Under the pieces are notes generated by a model, which did no database searches, had not been told where the DNA came from, and saw nothing but the letters and a program-made list of their open reading frames with translations. The translations under genes were made by a program, and so were the position numbers. From assembly GCF_016102005.1 (NCBI RefSeq), contig NZ_JACFPL010000002.1, positions 124,001 through 188,000 on the forward strand: a stretch of 64,000 nucleotides of DNA, written 5' to 3'. Shown here in pieces: positions 46,132 through 55,476 of this stretch; positions within the stretch are counted from its first letter, which is position 1; each line of letters starts with the position of its first letter. The stretch is from Bifidobacterium choladohabitans. GTDB lineage: Bacteria > Actinomycetota > Actinomycetes > Actinomycetales > Bifidobacteriaceae.

Positions 46132-47367
46132 GTGACTGCCCTGCGCTCCATCAATCAGGATGATCTGAGGAACCACAACCTCTCGGTCATCATCGACACC
46201 ATTCTGCGGTCGCCTACCTCGCTCAGCAGGGCTGATCTGGCCAAGGCCACAGGGCTGACCAAGGCCACCATGTCGCTCCTGGCGGGGCTCCTGCTCAGGA
46301 ATCGGGTGGTGCGCGAGGAGGAGCCTGACACCTCACAGAGCAGCCACGGCCGACCCAGCACCCCGCTGTCCATCGCACACGGACGCTGGGCCGGCCTGGG
46401 CCTGCAGATCAACACCGATGGCTACGGCTGTCTGGCCATGGATCTGGATGGGACCCTGATCGATTCGGCCTGGGTCAAGGACGATATGCACGAGGCGGAA
46501 CCCGATCAGGTCTTCGCCAACCTGGAGAATCTGACCAAGCCCATCGAACGCAAGCTGTCACGTCGGCACTACCACACAGTGGGTTCGGGTCTGGCCCTGC
46601 CCGGACTGGTCGGCGGTGACACCACCCTGCTCATGGCCCGCAACCTGGGATGGGAGCGTCTGGATCTGCAGGACTTCCCCCTGGTTCGCCGCCTGTCTCC
46701 AACAGTGGGCAACGAGGCGCGTCTGGCGGCCCTGGCGCAGATACCCGGCTACGCTGCCCAGCGCCCAGACGGCGGAGATGAGGGGCCGCTTTCACCCACC
46801 GACTCCTTTATTTACATCTCGACGGACATCGGCATCGGCGGGGCCGTGGTGCGGCGCGGGACCGTCGAGACCGGGGATCATGGGTTCGCCGGTGAATTGG
46901 GACATGCCTCGGTGGATCTGAATGGACCCACCTGCCGTTGCGGCCGCCGCGGATGTCTGGAAACCTACGCCGGGCGCAGGGCCCTGGTTGAGGCCGCCGG
47001 CATCGCCACCGGAGCCGAGGCGGTCACGCCCCAGGCCATGGAGGAACTCTACCAGCGCTGGCAGCAGGGTGACACCAAGGCCGTCGATGCCATCGACCGC
47101 GGGCTCGACGCCATGATCTCGGTCATCGCCTCAGCCATCAATATTGTGGATGTGGACACGGTCATCCTGGGGGGATTCTGGTCGCACTTCGGGGGAAACC
47201 TGGCCCAGCGCCTGCAGAATCGCCTTAATCAGCTGACCCTGGGCCGGGATGCCGTTGACATCCGTGTGCTTATCCCGACCCAGGCTGACTATCCAGCCCT
47301 CAGGGGGGCGGCGCTGGTGGGCCTGCGGCGCTTCATCGACGATCCGCTGGATTTCTTCGAGGACTGA
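46132..47367 (+). CDS. xylR: ROK-family repressor, probable XylR
   Basis: A 411-residue ROK regulator. The N-terminal helix-turn-helix includes SRADLAKATGLTKATMSLLA, and the ROK domain has YISTDIGIGGAVVRRG, GELGHASVDLNG, the zinc motif CRCGRRGCLE and VDVDTVILGGFWSHFG. It begins with GTG, GAAAGG lying 10 bases upstream. It is divergent from xylB with an A/T-rich palindrome between, so xylose-dependent repression of xylB is likely, and xylA may be a distant target. The symbol is by context. Confidence 0.8.
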   Translation: MTALRSINQDDLRNHNLSVIIDTILRSPTSLSRADLAKATGLTKATMSLLAGLLLRNRVVREEEPDTSQSSHGRPSTPLSIAHGRWAGLGLQINTDGYGCLAMDLDGTLIDSAWVKDDMHEAEPDQVFANLENLTKPIERKLSRRHYHTVGSGLALPGLVGGDTTLLMARNLGWERLDLQDFPLVRRLSPTVGNEARLAALAQIPGYAAQRPDGGDEGPLSPTDSFIYISTDIGIGGAVVRRGTVETGDHGFAGELGHASVDLNGPTCRCGRRGCLETYAGRRALVEAAGIATGAEAVTPQAMEELYQRWQQGDTKAVDAIDRGLDAMISVIASAINIVDVDTVILGGFWSHFGGNLAQRLQNRLNQLTLGRDAVDIRVLIPTQADYPALRGAALVGLRRFIDDPLDFFED

Positions 47368-47395
47368 GCCGTCAGGGACTGAGCGGCCCAAAGGT

Positions 47396-47980
47396 TCAAT
47401 GGTCAGCCTGAGACCGGTCGAAATCGGACTGGTGGAAATCGGCCTGGTCGGAATCTGCAGGCAGCTGCCTGCCATTGACCCTGAAGAGGGCGTGGGCGTC
47501 ACCGCCTTGCAGGCGCTTGAGATAGGTTCGAGCCCGGGTCATGCGTTCCACAGTGGTCTGGGCCAGAGGGGCAGGAAGTTGACCGGGGTCGAACCAGCCG
47601 ACTGACAGGCTCTCCTCGTCACCCACGAAGGGGTCGGTGTTGCCGCTGGAGTCTGGCCGACAGATGAACAGATGATCCATGTACATGGTCCGGTCACCGT
47701 TGGCATAGGTGACCACCTCCCGGGAGGATGTGACCGCCGCCAGGTCGGTGACGATCACATCCACCCCGGTTTCCTCCTTGACCTCGCGGACCACGGTGTC
47801 GGCCGGATCCTCGCCGGGCTCGTTGATTCCGTAGACCAGGGCCCACTGGCCGGTATCGGAGCGCCGGCCCAGCAAGACACGGCCCTGGTCGTCGCTGACG
47901 AAAGCCGTGACACCATTCAGCCAGAGCAGGTCATGGCCTATGGATCGGCGCAGTTCGAGCACGAATTCGGGAGTGGGCAT
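47396..47980 (-). CDS. Nudix hydrolase
   Basis: A 194-residue Nudix protein, hydrolysing an unknown nucleoside diphosphate linked to another group. The Nudix box G-x5-E-x7-REVKEETGV is complete (about 52-74). VLLGRRSDTGQWALVYG precedes it. The C-terminus ends in an acidic Asp/Gln-rich tail. It lies three bases downstream of the Xaa-Pro aminopeptidase gene on the same strand, so both are probably one operon. Confidence 0.85.
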   Translation of the reverse strand: MPTPEFVLELRRSIGHDLLWLNGVTAFVSDDQGRVLLGRRSDTGQWALVYGINEPGEDPADTVVREVKEETGVDVIVTDLAAVTSSREVVTYANGDRTMYMDHLFICRPDSSGNTDPFVGDEESLSVGWFDPGQLPAPLAQTTVERMTRARTYLKRLQGGDAHALFRVNGRQLPADSDQADFHQSDFDRSQADH

Positions 47981-47983
47981 ATG

Positions 47984-49585
47984 TCAGTCCCGGTCCGGGT
48001 CGGCCAGCGCAGCCCGCTGCGCCATCCAGGCCTCCACCTCTTCCACGGTCTTGGGGATTCCTGCAGACAGCCACTGGGGCCCCTGCTCGGTCATGAGCAC
48101 GTCGTCCTCCACGCGTACGCCGAGGCCGCGGAACTCCGGTGGCACCAGCAGGTCGTTCTCCTTGAAGTAGAGTCCGGGCTCGATGGTGAAGATCATCCCA
48201 GGGGTGATGGGGGCACCCTGGTAGGACTCGTACCTGGCCTCCGCGCAGTCGTGTACGTCCAGACCCAGGTGGTGGGCGCATCCGCAGGCGTGCCAGCGGC
48301 GGTGCTGCTGGCCCTGGGGGGAGAGGGACTCCTCCACGCTGACCTTGAGGATGCCCCACTCGTGCAGGGTTTCAGCCAGCACACGCATGACGGCATGGTG
48401 GATGTCCGAGTAGGTGGCACCGGGCTTGGCGGCCTCAAAGCCGGCCTGCTGGGCCTTGAGCACGGTCTGGTAGATCCGCTTCTGCAGGGGGCTGAAGGTG
48501 CCGCCTACGGGGAAGGTGCGGGTGATGTCGGCCGTGTAGAGGCTGTTGACCTCCACGCCGGCGTCGATCAGGAGCAGGTCACCCTTTTGTACTGTCCCGT
48601 CGTTACGCATCCAATGCAGAATAGGAGCGTGCTTGCCCGAGGCGATGATGGACCCGTAGCCCACGTCATTGCCCTTCTCGCGGGCGTTGGCGTTGAAGAC
48701 GCCCTCCAGCATCCGCTCGGAACGGGGCTTGCCCACCACCTGGGGCAGGTGGGTCAGAATCCGGTCGAACCCGTCCTTGGTGGCGGCGATGGCCTTGCGC
48801 ATCTCGCCCACCTCGTAGTCGTCCTTGATCATGCGGGCCTCGGAGGTGAACTCCTCGAGCTTGTCGTCGGCTTCCTCATTGCGGTCCGGACCACCGATGC
48901 CGTTGGCCTTGCGGGCGGCCTCCACCTGGTTCAGGACCTCCTGGTCGGCGGTGCGGATCACCCGCATCTTGACCGCCCCCTGGTCCGGCCCCAGATCCTT
49001 GGCGATGGCATCAGGGAAGGAAGCGATGTCCTTGGTGGGGATGCCGGTCATGATGGCCAGCTCCCGCAGTCCGGCCCGGGGACCCACCCAATATTCCCCG
49101 TACTGGGCGGACCGGTAGTAGTCGCGAGTGGACTGGTCGGCCCGGGGATGGACGAAGAGCTCAGGGGTATGGGTCAGGCCCTTGGCGGCCTCAGGACTGT
49201 CGGGGTCCACCGGGTCCAGGACCAGGATGGCTCCGGGTTCATAGTCCTCGCCCAGGCCCGTGTAGTAGGCGAAGGTGGTATCTGGGCGAAAGGCGTAATC
49301 GTTGTCGTTGTTACGGGTCTTGTAGGAACCGGCGGGAATGACCAGGCGTTCGCCAGGGAAGCGTTTACCCAGTTCACGCAGACGGCGCTCGGTGTATTTG
49401 CTGGACTCCAGCGGCTCGATCTGCGGCTCCTGGGCCTGCCAGCCGGTGGTCATGAACTTCTGGAAGGCGGGGGAGTTGGGGCGCAGGGTGCGGTTGTTGA
49501 CCCGGTCCTCCATGTTCTGCTCATCCAGGTCCACGTTCTTGGGATCGGTGTCTCCTTGTAGATGCTCCTGAGCGGATGCGGTCAC
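47984..49585 (-). CDS. pepP: Xaa-Pro aminopeptidase
   Basis: A 533-residue M24B metallopeptidase that removes N-terminal residues before proline. The N-terminal domain (about 60-240) includes NDNDYAFRPDTTFAYYTGLG. The pita-bread catalytic domain has LLIDAGVEVNSLYTADITRT with two metal-binding Asp, HHLGLDVHD with His, and GMIFTIEPGLYF and GLGVRVEDDVLMT with the metal-binding Glu residues. The gene begins with GTG at 49585, preceded by AAGGAGG at seven bases; the longer open frame upstream has no ribosome site and runs toward the divergent folC. Confidence 0.9.
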   Translation of the reverse strand: MTASAQEHLQGDTDPKNVDLDEQNMEDRVNNRTLRPNSPAFQKFMTTGWQAQEPQIEPLESSKYTERRLRELGKRFPGERLVIPAGSYKTRNNDNDYAFRPDTTFAYYTGLGEDYEPGAILVLDPVDPDSPEAAKGLTHTPELFVHPRADQSTRDYYRSAQYGEYWVGPRAGLRELAIMTGIPTKDIASFPDAIAKDLGPDQGAVKMRVIRTADQEVLNQVEAARKANGIGGPDRNEEADDKLEEFTSEARMIKDDYEVGEMRKAIAATKDGFDRILTHLPQVVGKPRSERMLEGVFNANAREKGNDVGYGSIIASGKHAPILHWMRNDGTVQKGDLLLIDAGVEVNSLYTADITRTFPVGGTFSPLQKRIYQTVLKAQQAGFEAAKPGATYSDIHHAVMRVLAETLHEWGILKVSVEESLSPQGQQHRRWHACGCAHHLGLDVHDCAEARYESYQGAPITPGMIFTIEPGLYFKENDLLVPPEFRGLGVRVEDDVLMTEQGPQWLSAGIPKTVEEVEAWMAQRAALADPDRD

Positions 49586-49740
49586 GTCCAGCCTCCTTGA
49601 AATTCCGGTGCTTACTATGTTGGTTCCATGGTAGTGCGTTCGGCCGATGTGACAGTCGGCTGTTTCGGCCTTCAATCGGGGTCGGTCGCGCATAGAATGG
49701 GCGGGAAGCATCCACAGCCAGCAGGAGGCGCAGGCAGAAT

Positions 49741-51162
49741 ATGTCATTCGAACACCCCAACAGCAAGGGTCAGAATATTCGCGATGTCGAGCGGGCCATC
49801 ATGGCGCGTCCCGCCGAGCATGACAGCCCCAATCTAGACTTGGACAGGATGGGGATGATGCTGGACCTGCTGGGCCACCCTGAGCACAGCTTCCGGGTCA
49901 TCCACGTCACCGGGACCAACGGCAAGGGGTCCACGGCGCGGATGGCCGAGGCTCTGGTGAGGGCCTATGGTCTACGCACCGGGCTCTATACATCGCCCCA
50001 CCTGGAGCGGATCAACGAGCGGATCGCCATCGACGGCAAGGAGCTTTCAGACGAGGACTTCGTAGACCTATACCAGCAGATCGAGGATTTCATCGCCATG
50101 GTGGATGACCGCTTCGCCCGGCAGGGCAGGGCTCCCATGAGCTTCTTCGAGGTCCTGACCGCCATGGCTGTCTGGGCCTTCGCCGACGCCCCCGTGGACG
50201 TGGCCATCGTCGAGGTTGGGATGGGCGGCCGCTGGGATGCCACCAACGTCCTCGACGGGGATGCCTCCATCATCGGGCCGGTGGACATGGATCACATGCA
50301 GTGGCTGGGGGATACGGTCGAACAGATAGCGGGGGAGAAGGCTGGGATCATCAAGCCCAAGTCCACGGTCATCGTCGGCGCCCAACCCCATGAGGATGCC
50401 GTCATGCCCATCATCGAGCAGGCTGTACGCGAGCAGGGAGCCCCAACTCTTTTAAGGGACGGCAACGAGCTGGAGGTAGTCTCCCGCATGCCCGCAGTGG
50501 GCGGTCAGGTGGCCACCTTGCGCACGCCTCAGGGACTCTACAAGGATGTGCCCATCGACAAGTTCGGCGAGCATCAGGCCCACAACGCCCTTGCAGCCCT
50601 GGCCGCGGCCGAGACGGTCATCCCCGTCAACGGGGCCCTGGACCAGGATCTGGTGGCCGAGGCCTTGAGCCAGGTGCGCATCCCCGGACGGATCGAGCAG
50701 GTGCGCACCTCGCCCACCATCATCATCGATGGCGGGCACAACCTGAACGCGGCCCAGTCCCTGCGCTCGGCCATCGAGGAGAACTACGACTTCAAGCAGC
50801 TGGTGGGCGTGATCTCCATGATGGCCGACAAGCAGGTGGAGGACTATCTGGGCATACTGGAGCCCGTGCTGGACAGCGTCGTGGTCACCGAGAACTCCTG
50901 GAAGGGCCGGGTCATGCCGGCCGAGGATCTGGAGCGGGTCGCCGTGAGGGTATTCGGGCCAGACCGGGTGGTCCGGCGCGACCGGATGCCCGACGCCATC
51001 CAGACCGCCGTCGACATGGTCGACAGCGAGGACCAGACCGGCGTGGGCTATGGCCGGGGGGTGCTGATCTGCGGCAGCTTCGTCACTGCCGGCGACGCCC
51101 GCACCCTGCTGGCCGAGCGTCCCAATCCCGATCTGGCCAAGCCTAAGGCGGAGCGCGCCTGA
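49741..51162 (+). CDS. folC: Folylpolyglutamate synthase / dihydrofolate synthase
   Basis: A 473-residue Mur-ligase-like enzyme adding glutamate to folates (and possibly joining dihydropteroate to glutamate). P-loop GTNGKGSTAR (58-67), VEVGMGGRWDATNVLD, DHMQWLGDTVEQIAGEKAGI and DGGHNLNAAQSL are typical. Its stop shares one base with the smc start (TGATG), so translation of the two is coupled. Confidence 0.93.
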   Translation: MSFEHPNSKGQNIRDVERAIMARPAEHDSPNLDLDRMGMMLDLLGHPEHSFRVIHVTGTNGKGSTARMAEALVRAYGLRTGLYTSPHLERINERIAIDGKELSDEDFVDLYQQIEDFIAMVDDRFARQGRAPMSFFEVLTAMAVWAFADAPVDVAIVEVGMGGRWDATNVLDGDASIIGPVDMDHMQWLGDTVEQIAGEKAGIIKPKSTVIVGAQPHEDAVMPIIEQAVREQGAPTLLRDGNELEVVSRMPAVGGQVATLRTPQGLYKDVPIDKFGEHQAHNALAALAAAETVIPVNGALDQDLVAEALSQVRIPGRIEQVRTSPTIIIDGGHNLNAAQSLRSAIEENYDFKQLVGVISMMADKQVEDYLGILEPVLDSVVVTENSWKGRVMPAEDLERVAVRVFGPDRVVRRDRMPDAIQTAVDMVDSEDQTGVGYGRGVLICGSFVTAGDARTLLAERPNPDLAKPKAERA

Positions 51163-54100
51163 TGTATCTCAAGGAGCTGACCCTCAAGGGCTTCAAGTCC
51201 TTCGCCTCGGCCACCACCCTGCGCTTCGAGCCGGGCATCACCGCTGTGGTGGGCCCCAACGGATCAGGCAAATCCAATATCGTCGACGCTCTGGCCTGGG
51301 TCATGGGCGAGCAGGGGGCCAAGAGCCTGCGTGGCGGATCCATGGAGGACGTCATCTTCGCAGGCACCTCCTCCAGGCCGCCGCTGGGCCGGGCGCAGGT
51401 CACCCTGACCATCGACAACACCGACCGGACCTTGGACATCGACTACACCGAGGTGACCATCAGCCGGACCATCTACCGCAACGGAGGATCCGAATACGCC
51501 ATCAACGGGTCCGACTGCCGCCTGCTGGACATCCAGGAGCTGCTCAGCGACACCGGGCTGGGCCAGCAGATGCACGTGATCGTCGGCCAGGGGCGGCTGG
51601 ATGCCATCCTTCGGGCTGATCCGGCCGGCCACCGGGCCTTCATCGAGGAGGCGGCCGGCATCCTCAAGCACCGCAAGCGCAAGGAGCGGGCCCTGCACAA
51701 GCTGGCCAACACCGAGGCCAACCTGTCCCGCCTGGACGACCTGATCGGCGAGATTCATCGGCAGCTGGGGCCGCTGGGCCGCCAAGCCAAGGTCTCCCGC
51801 CGTGCCGACATGATCCAGGTCAGCCTGCGGGACGCCCAGGCACGCCTTCACGCCGACGACGCCCTGACCTCGCAGAAGAAGCTGGAGGATCTGCGCTCGC
51901 GGATGGTTCAGACCCGTGGGCGGCTGGCCAGGGGGCAGGAGGACCTGACCAGGGTCAAGCTGCGCATCGAACAGCTGGAGGGGCTGGACCGCCAGTCCAG
52001 CCCGGCCCTGGAGGCGGTCAACCAGCAGTGGAACGACCTGACCAAGCTGGCTGAGCGGGCCGGGTCCCTGGCATCCTTGGCCAGGGAGCGCAGCCGTTCG
52101 CTTGAGGCCGGCATGGTGGCCGACCAGGGACAGGACCCCGGGGTGCTCAGGCGGCGGGCCGACGAACTCAAGGGCCAGGCCGACCAGGAGGAGGGCCAGG
52201 TCGGAGCCGACCGGATCGCCCTGGATGGCTGCGTCCAAGCCCGTGCGGATCTGGAGAGGCGGCTGGCCGCCCACCGGCAGACCATGACCGAGCTGCGGCA
52301 GGCGGCCAGAAAGCGGCAGGCTAGGCTGGGCGACCTGGCGCAGTTGGTGGCCAAGGAGGAATCAGCCCTGGAACTTTCCAGGCAGCGCGAGCGTGACCTG
52401 ATCCGCCAGCAGGATCAGGTAAGGGAGGGTCTGGAGCGTGCCAGAAACCGGGTGCGGGACCTGGATGACCGGGAGGAGAGCCCTGACCAGGACGGCAGAC
52501 AGGCCCTGGACCAGGCGGGCCAGGTTAGGGATCAGGCCCGCGGCAGTCTCAACGATCTTCAAGAGCGGGAACGTCGCATCCAGTCCGATGCCATCTCGGC
52601 CCAGGCCAAGGCTGATGCCCTGGCGGACACGCTGGACCATCGCGGCGCCGGCGAGGCCCTGTCCCAGGCTGGAGACCCAGCCCTACTCGGTCAGCTGACC
52701 GACTTCGTCCGCGTGGAGGAGGGCTGGGAGGAGCCCCTGGCTCAAGCCCTGCACGACTATGCCTCGGCCCTGGTGGCCAAGGATGACCAGACGGTCGACC
52801 AGGCCCTGGAGCGGGCCCGCCGGGACCGTCTGGGACGCGCTGCGCTGATCTCGGCTTCAGGCCCGCTCAAGGGGGCGGACATCAAGCCCGGAGACGACCA
52901 GTGGAGGTCGGCCGCCGACCTGGTTGCCCTGCGGGAGCATCCTGCCGATCCTGACCGGGCCCAGGGGGTGCTGGCGGCTGTCCGCAGCCTGCTGGCCTCC
53001 ACAGCTGCCGTCGATGACGCTGGCCAGGCCCGCCGTGCCCTGGAGGACGGATGGCAGCAGGCGCTGACCCGCTTTGGCGACCTCTATGACCGGATCGGTG
53101 CTGTTGGCGGATCCGCCCCGGCCACCAGCGACCTGGCTTTGACCGCACGCAGGGACAAGGCCCTGGCGCAGGTGGAGGCCCTCCAGGAGGAGTCGCAGAC
53201 CCTGCAGCCGCAGATGGAAGCGGCCCGTGCCGCACTTGAGCAGGCCGAGCAGCAGCTGCAGGAGGCGCGCAATCAGTGCACCGAGGCCCGGGTCAAGGCC
53301 GAGCAGGCTGCCCGGGAGCTGGCCGCTGCCCGCAAGGAATCGGATCGGGCACAGGCCGGGGTCAAGGATCTGGATGACCGGCTGGCCCAGGTGCGCGACC
53401 AGGTGCGCACCCACGAACTCAAACTGGAGGATCTCAGGGCCGGCCTGGCCCGCGCCCAGGAGGACGGAGGGTCGGACCCTGACGACCCGGAGGGCATGGA
53501 AGACCGGCAGCATGAATTGGAGACGGCCTTGGACCAGGCCCGCACGGCCGAGATGGAGGCCAAGCTGACCTGGACCGAGAGCGACCGGCGGCACGCCTCC
53601 CTGCTGCGTCAGATCGATCTGCTGCGGGATCAGGCCGACCAGGCCGAACGCCATCGTCAGCGAGTTGGAGAGGAGAACCGTCGTCGCAAGGCCGGCATGG
53701 CCTCCCTGGGACTGATCGCGCTCAGGGCCGACCTGCTGGCCCAGCTGATCAAAGGGAGGATGGAGCACGCCGCCCGCCGCCGGGAGCAGCTCAGGGCCAA
53801 GGCTTCGGCCCACGATAAGGAGCTGACCGATCTGCGGGCAGACAGGGACGCTCTGGAACCCAAGGTAGCCGGTCTGCGCCAGGATGAGCACGGCCTGGAT
53901 CTGGAGCGGGAGCGCCTGGCCGGTGAGGACGGCCGCCTGCGTCAGCGCATCCAGGATGACCTGGGCATGGAGCCCGAGGAGCTGATCCGCGAATACGGCC
54001 CCGATCGTCCGGTGCCCGTCCTGGACGACGAGGGCAACCCGGTGCCCCTGGACCAGGAGGGGACGGAGGAAGACGGGGATACGCCAGCCTTCAAAACAGT

Positions 54101-54800
54101 GCCTTACCAGCGCGGTGAGCAGGAGAAGCGGCTGGCCAAGGCCAAGCGGGACCTGGCCGCCCTGGGCAAGGTCAACCCTCTGGCCACCGAGGAATACGAG
54201 GCTCTGGAATCCCGCAACCGCTACCTGCACGAGCAGCGTCAGGATGTGATAGGTTCCCGGGACGATTTGATGGCCCTGGTCAAGGATCTGGATTCGACCA
54301 TGGTCACGGTCTTCAAGGAGGCCTTCGACGACACCGCCCAGGCCTTCGAACGCATCTTCGCCACCCTCTTCCCCGGCGGGCGCGGACGGCTGCGGCTTGA
54401 GGACCCGGACGACCTGCTGACCACAGGCGTTCTGGTCGAGGCCAGTCCGGCCGGCAAGAAGGTCCGCAGGCTCTCCCTGCTTTCGGGTGGTGAGCGCTCG
54501 CTGACGGCCCTGGCCCTGCTCCTGGCCATTTTCACGGCCCGGCCCAGTCCCTTCTACGTCATGGATGAGGTCGAGGCCGCCCTGGACGACGTCAACCTGA
54601 CCCGGCTGCTCAAGGCCTTCGAACAGCTGCGGGAGCATGCCCAGCTGATCATCATCACCCATCAGCAGCGGACCATGGGCATCGCCGACGCCCTATACGG
54701 GGTCACCATGCGGGGGGACGGGGTGACGGCCGTCATCTCCCAGCGGTTGAAGGATCCGGATCGTTCCGGTCGCGAAGAGCCCGAGCCCGATCAAGGGTGA
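51162..54800 (+). CDS. smc: Chromosome segregation ATPase SMC
   Basis: A 1212-residue SMC protein that organises and segregates the chromosome with ScpA/ScpB. The N-terminal ATPase half carries GPNGSGKSNI (31-40, Walker A). Two long coiled coils flank a hinge at about 500-680. The C-terminal half has LSLLSGGERSLTALALLLAI (ABC signature) and YVMDEVEAALDD (Walker B). The last 68 bases overlap the convergent racemase gene. Confidence 0.96.
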   Translation: MYLKELTLKGFKSFASATTLRFEPGITAVVGPNGSGKSNIVDALAWVMGEQGAKSLRGGSMEDVIFAGTSSRPPLGRAQVTLTIDNTDRTLDIDYTEVTISRTIYRNGGSEYAINGSDCRLLDIQELLSDTGLGQQMHVIVGQGRLDAILRADPAGHRAFIEEAAGILKHRKRKERALHKLANTEANLSRLDDLIGEIHRQLGPLGRQAKVSRRADMIQVSLRDAQARLHADDALTSQKKLEDLRSRMVQTRGRLARGQEDLTRVKLRIEQLEGLDRQSSPALEAVNQQWNDLTKLAERAGSLASLARERSRSLEAGMVADQGQDPGVLRRRADELKGQADQEEGQVGADRIALDGCVQARADLERRLAAHRQTMTELRQAARKRQARLGDLAQLVAKEESALELSRQRERDLIRQQDQVREGLERARNRVRDLDDREESPDQDGRQALDQAGQVRDQARGSLNDLQERERRIQSDAISAQAKADALADTLDHRGAGEALSQAGDPALLGQLTDFVRVEEGWEEPLAQALHDYASALVAKDDQTVDQALERARRDRLGRAALISASGPLKGADIKPGDDQWRSAADLVALREHPADPDRAQGVLAAVRSLLASTAAVDDAGQARRALEDGWQQALTRFGDLYDRIGAVGGSAPATSDLALTARRDKALAQVEALQEESQTLQPQMEAARAALEQAEQQLQEARNQCTEARVKAEQAARELAAARKESDRAQAGVKDLDDRLAQVRDQVRTHELKLEDLRAGLARAQEDGGSDPDDPEGMEDRQHELETALDQARTAEMEAKLTWTESDRRHASLLRQIDLLRDQADQAERHRQRVGEENRRRKAGMASLGLIALRADLLAQLIKGRMEHAARRREQLRAKASAHDKELTDLRADRDALEPKVAGLRQDEHGLDLERERLAGEDGRLRQRIQDDLGMEPEELIREYGPDRPVPVLDDEGNPVPLDQEGTEEDGDTPAFKTVPYQRGEQEKRLAKAKRDLAALGKVNPLATEEYEALESRNRYLHEQRQDVIGSRDDLMALVKDLDSTMVTVFKEAFDDTAQAFERIFATLFPGGRGRLRLEDPDDLLTTGVLVEASPAGKKVRRLSLLSGGERSLTALALLLAIFTARPSPFYVMDEVEAALDDVNLTRLLKAFEQLREHAQLIIITHQQRTMGIADALYGVTMRGDGVTAVISQRLKDPDRSGREEPEPDQG

Positions 54801-55476
54801 CCTGCGCCAAAACGGCCTGGGAGTCCACGATGGGCAGCTGCGGCATGGGGTAGGCCTCGTTGAGCACCGAGAGCTCGGTGCAGCCCAGCAGGACCGAATC
54901 GCAGTGGTAGTCCTTCAGGAAGGCATCAAGGACACCCAGGTAGCGGTCCCGGTCCAGTCGACCTTCCTTGACGTCGTCGTAGATCAGTGCGCTCACCCGG
55001 TCCTGCAGGGCCCGGTCCGGGTCCACCAGCCGGTAGCCGGCGCTGTCGGCCGGGCCCTGGTAGATGGCGGCATGGCGGGACCCCTCGGTGCCCATGTACC
55101 CCATGCGCGGATGGGTTTTCGCCGGATAGTGCCGATCGGCCCAGTCGATGGTGGCCTGGGGCATGCTCAGAATTGGCACCGGGGTCAGGGCCTGGAGCCT
55201 GGGCAGAATCTGATGGGCGGTGTTGCAGGCCATGACCATGAAGGAGGCGCCCATGGCTGTGGCCTGGCGCACGTCCTCGGCCAGGTAGGGGAAGGGGTCA
55301 TCCTTGCTGCGGCCCAGGATGAAGTCGGTGCGGTCGGGCACGGTGGCGTGGTTGAAGACCACGTAGTCCAGAAAGTCCTGGTCCCGGTGCGCCCCGGTCA
55401 ACCGGTCCAGCACCCGTACGAAACTCTCGGTGGCCAGCGTGCCCATGCCACCCAGGACGACGAAGAAGTTCCTCAT
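54733..55476 (-). CDS. Aspartate/glutamate racemase family protein, probable aspartate racemase
   Basis: 247 residues. The motif VVLGGMGTLATESFVRVL at the start, MVMACNTAHQ with the first catalytic Cys and LLGCTELSVL with the second are those of PLP-independent Asp/Glu racemases. Its ATG overlaps the stop region of the ATP-grasp gene by four bases, and the MurE-like gene precedes that. In lactococci and enterococci, aspartate racemase supplies D-Asp to an ATP-grasp ligase for the peptidoglycan cross-bridge, and the gene order suggests the same. Glutamate racemase activity is possible, but MurI proteins lack this pairing. The 3' end overlaps smc tail-to-tail. Confidence 0.82.
   Translation of the reverse strand: MRNFFVVLGGMGTLATESFVRVLDRLTGAHRDQDFLDYVVFNHATVPDRTDFILGRSKDDPFPYLAEDVRQATAMGASFMVMACNTAHQILPRLQALTPVPILSMPQATIDWADRHYPAKTHPRMGYMGTEGSRHAAIYQGPADSAGYRLVDPDRALQDRVSALIYDDVKEGRLDRDRYLGVLDAFLKDYHCDSVLLGCTELSVLNEAYPMPQLPIVDSQAVLAQVTLDRARALRDRNDPDPSTAGR

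Noticed and set aside
47672-49561. 629-residue plus-strand frame
   Set aside because: Antisense to the Nudix and PepP genes, which have full motif sets.
52857-54662. 601-residue reverse-strand frame
   Set aside because: Antisense to smc.
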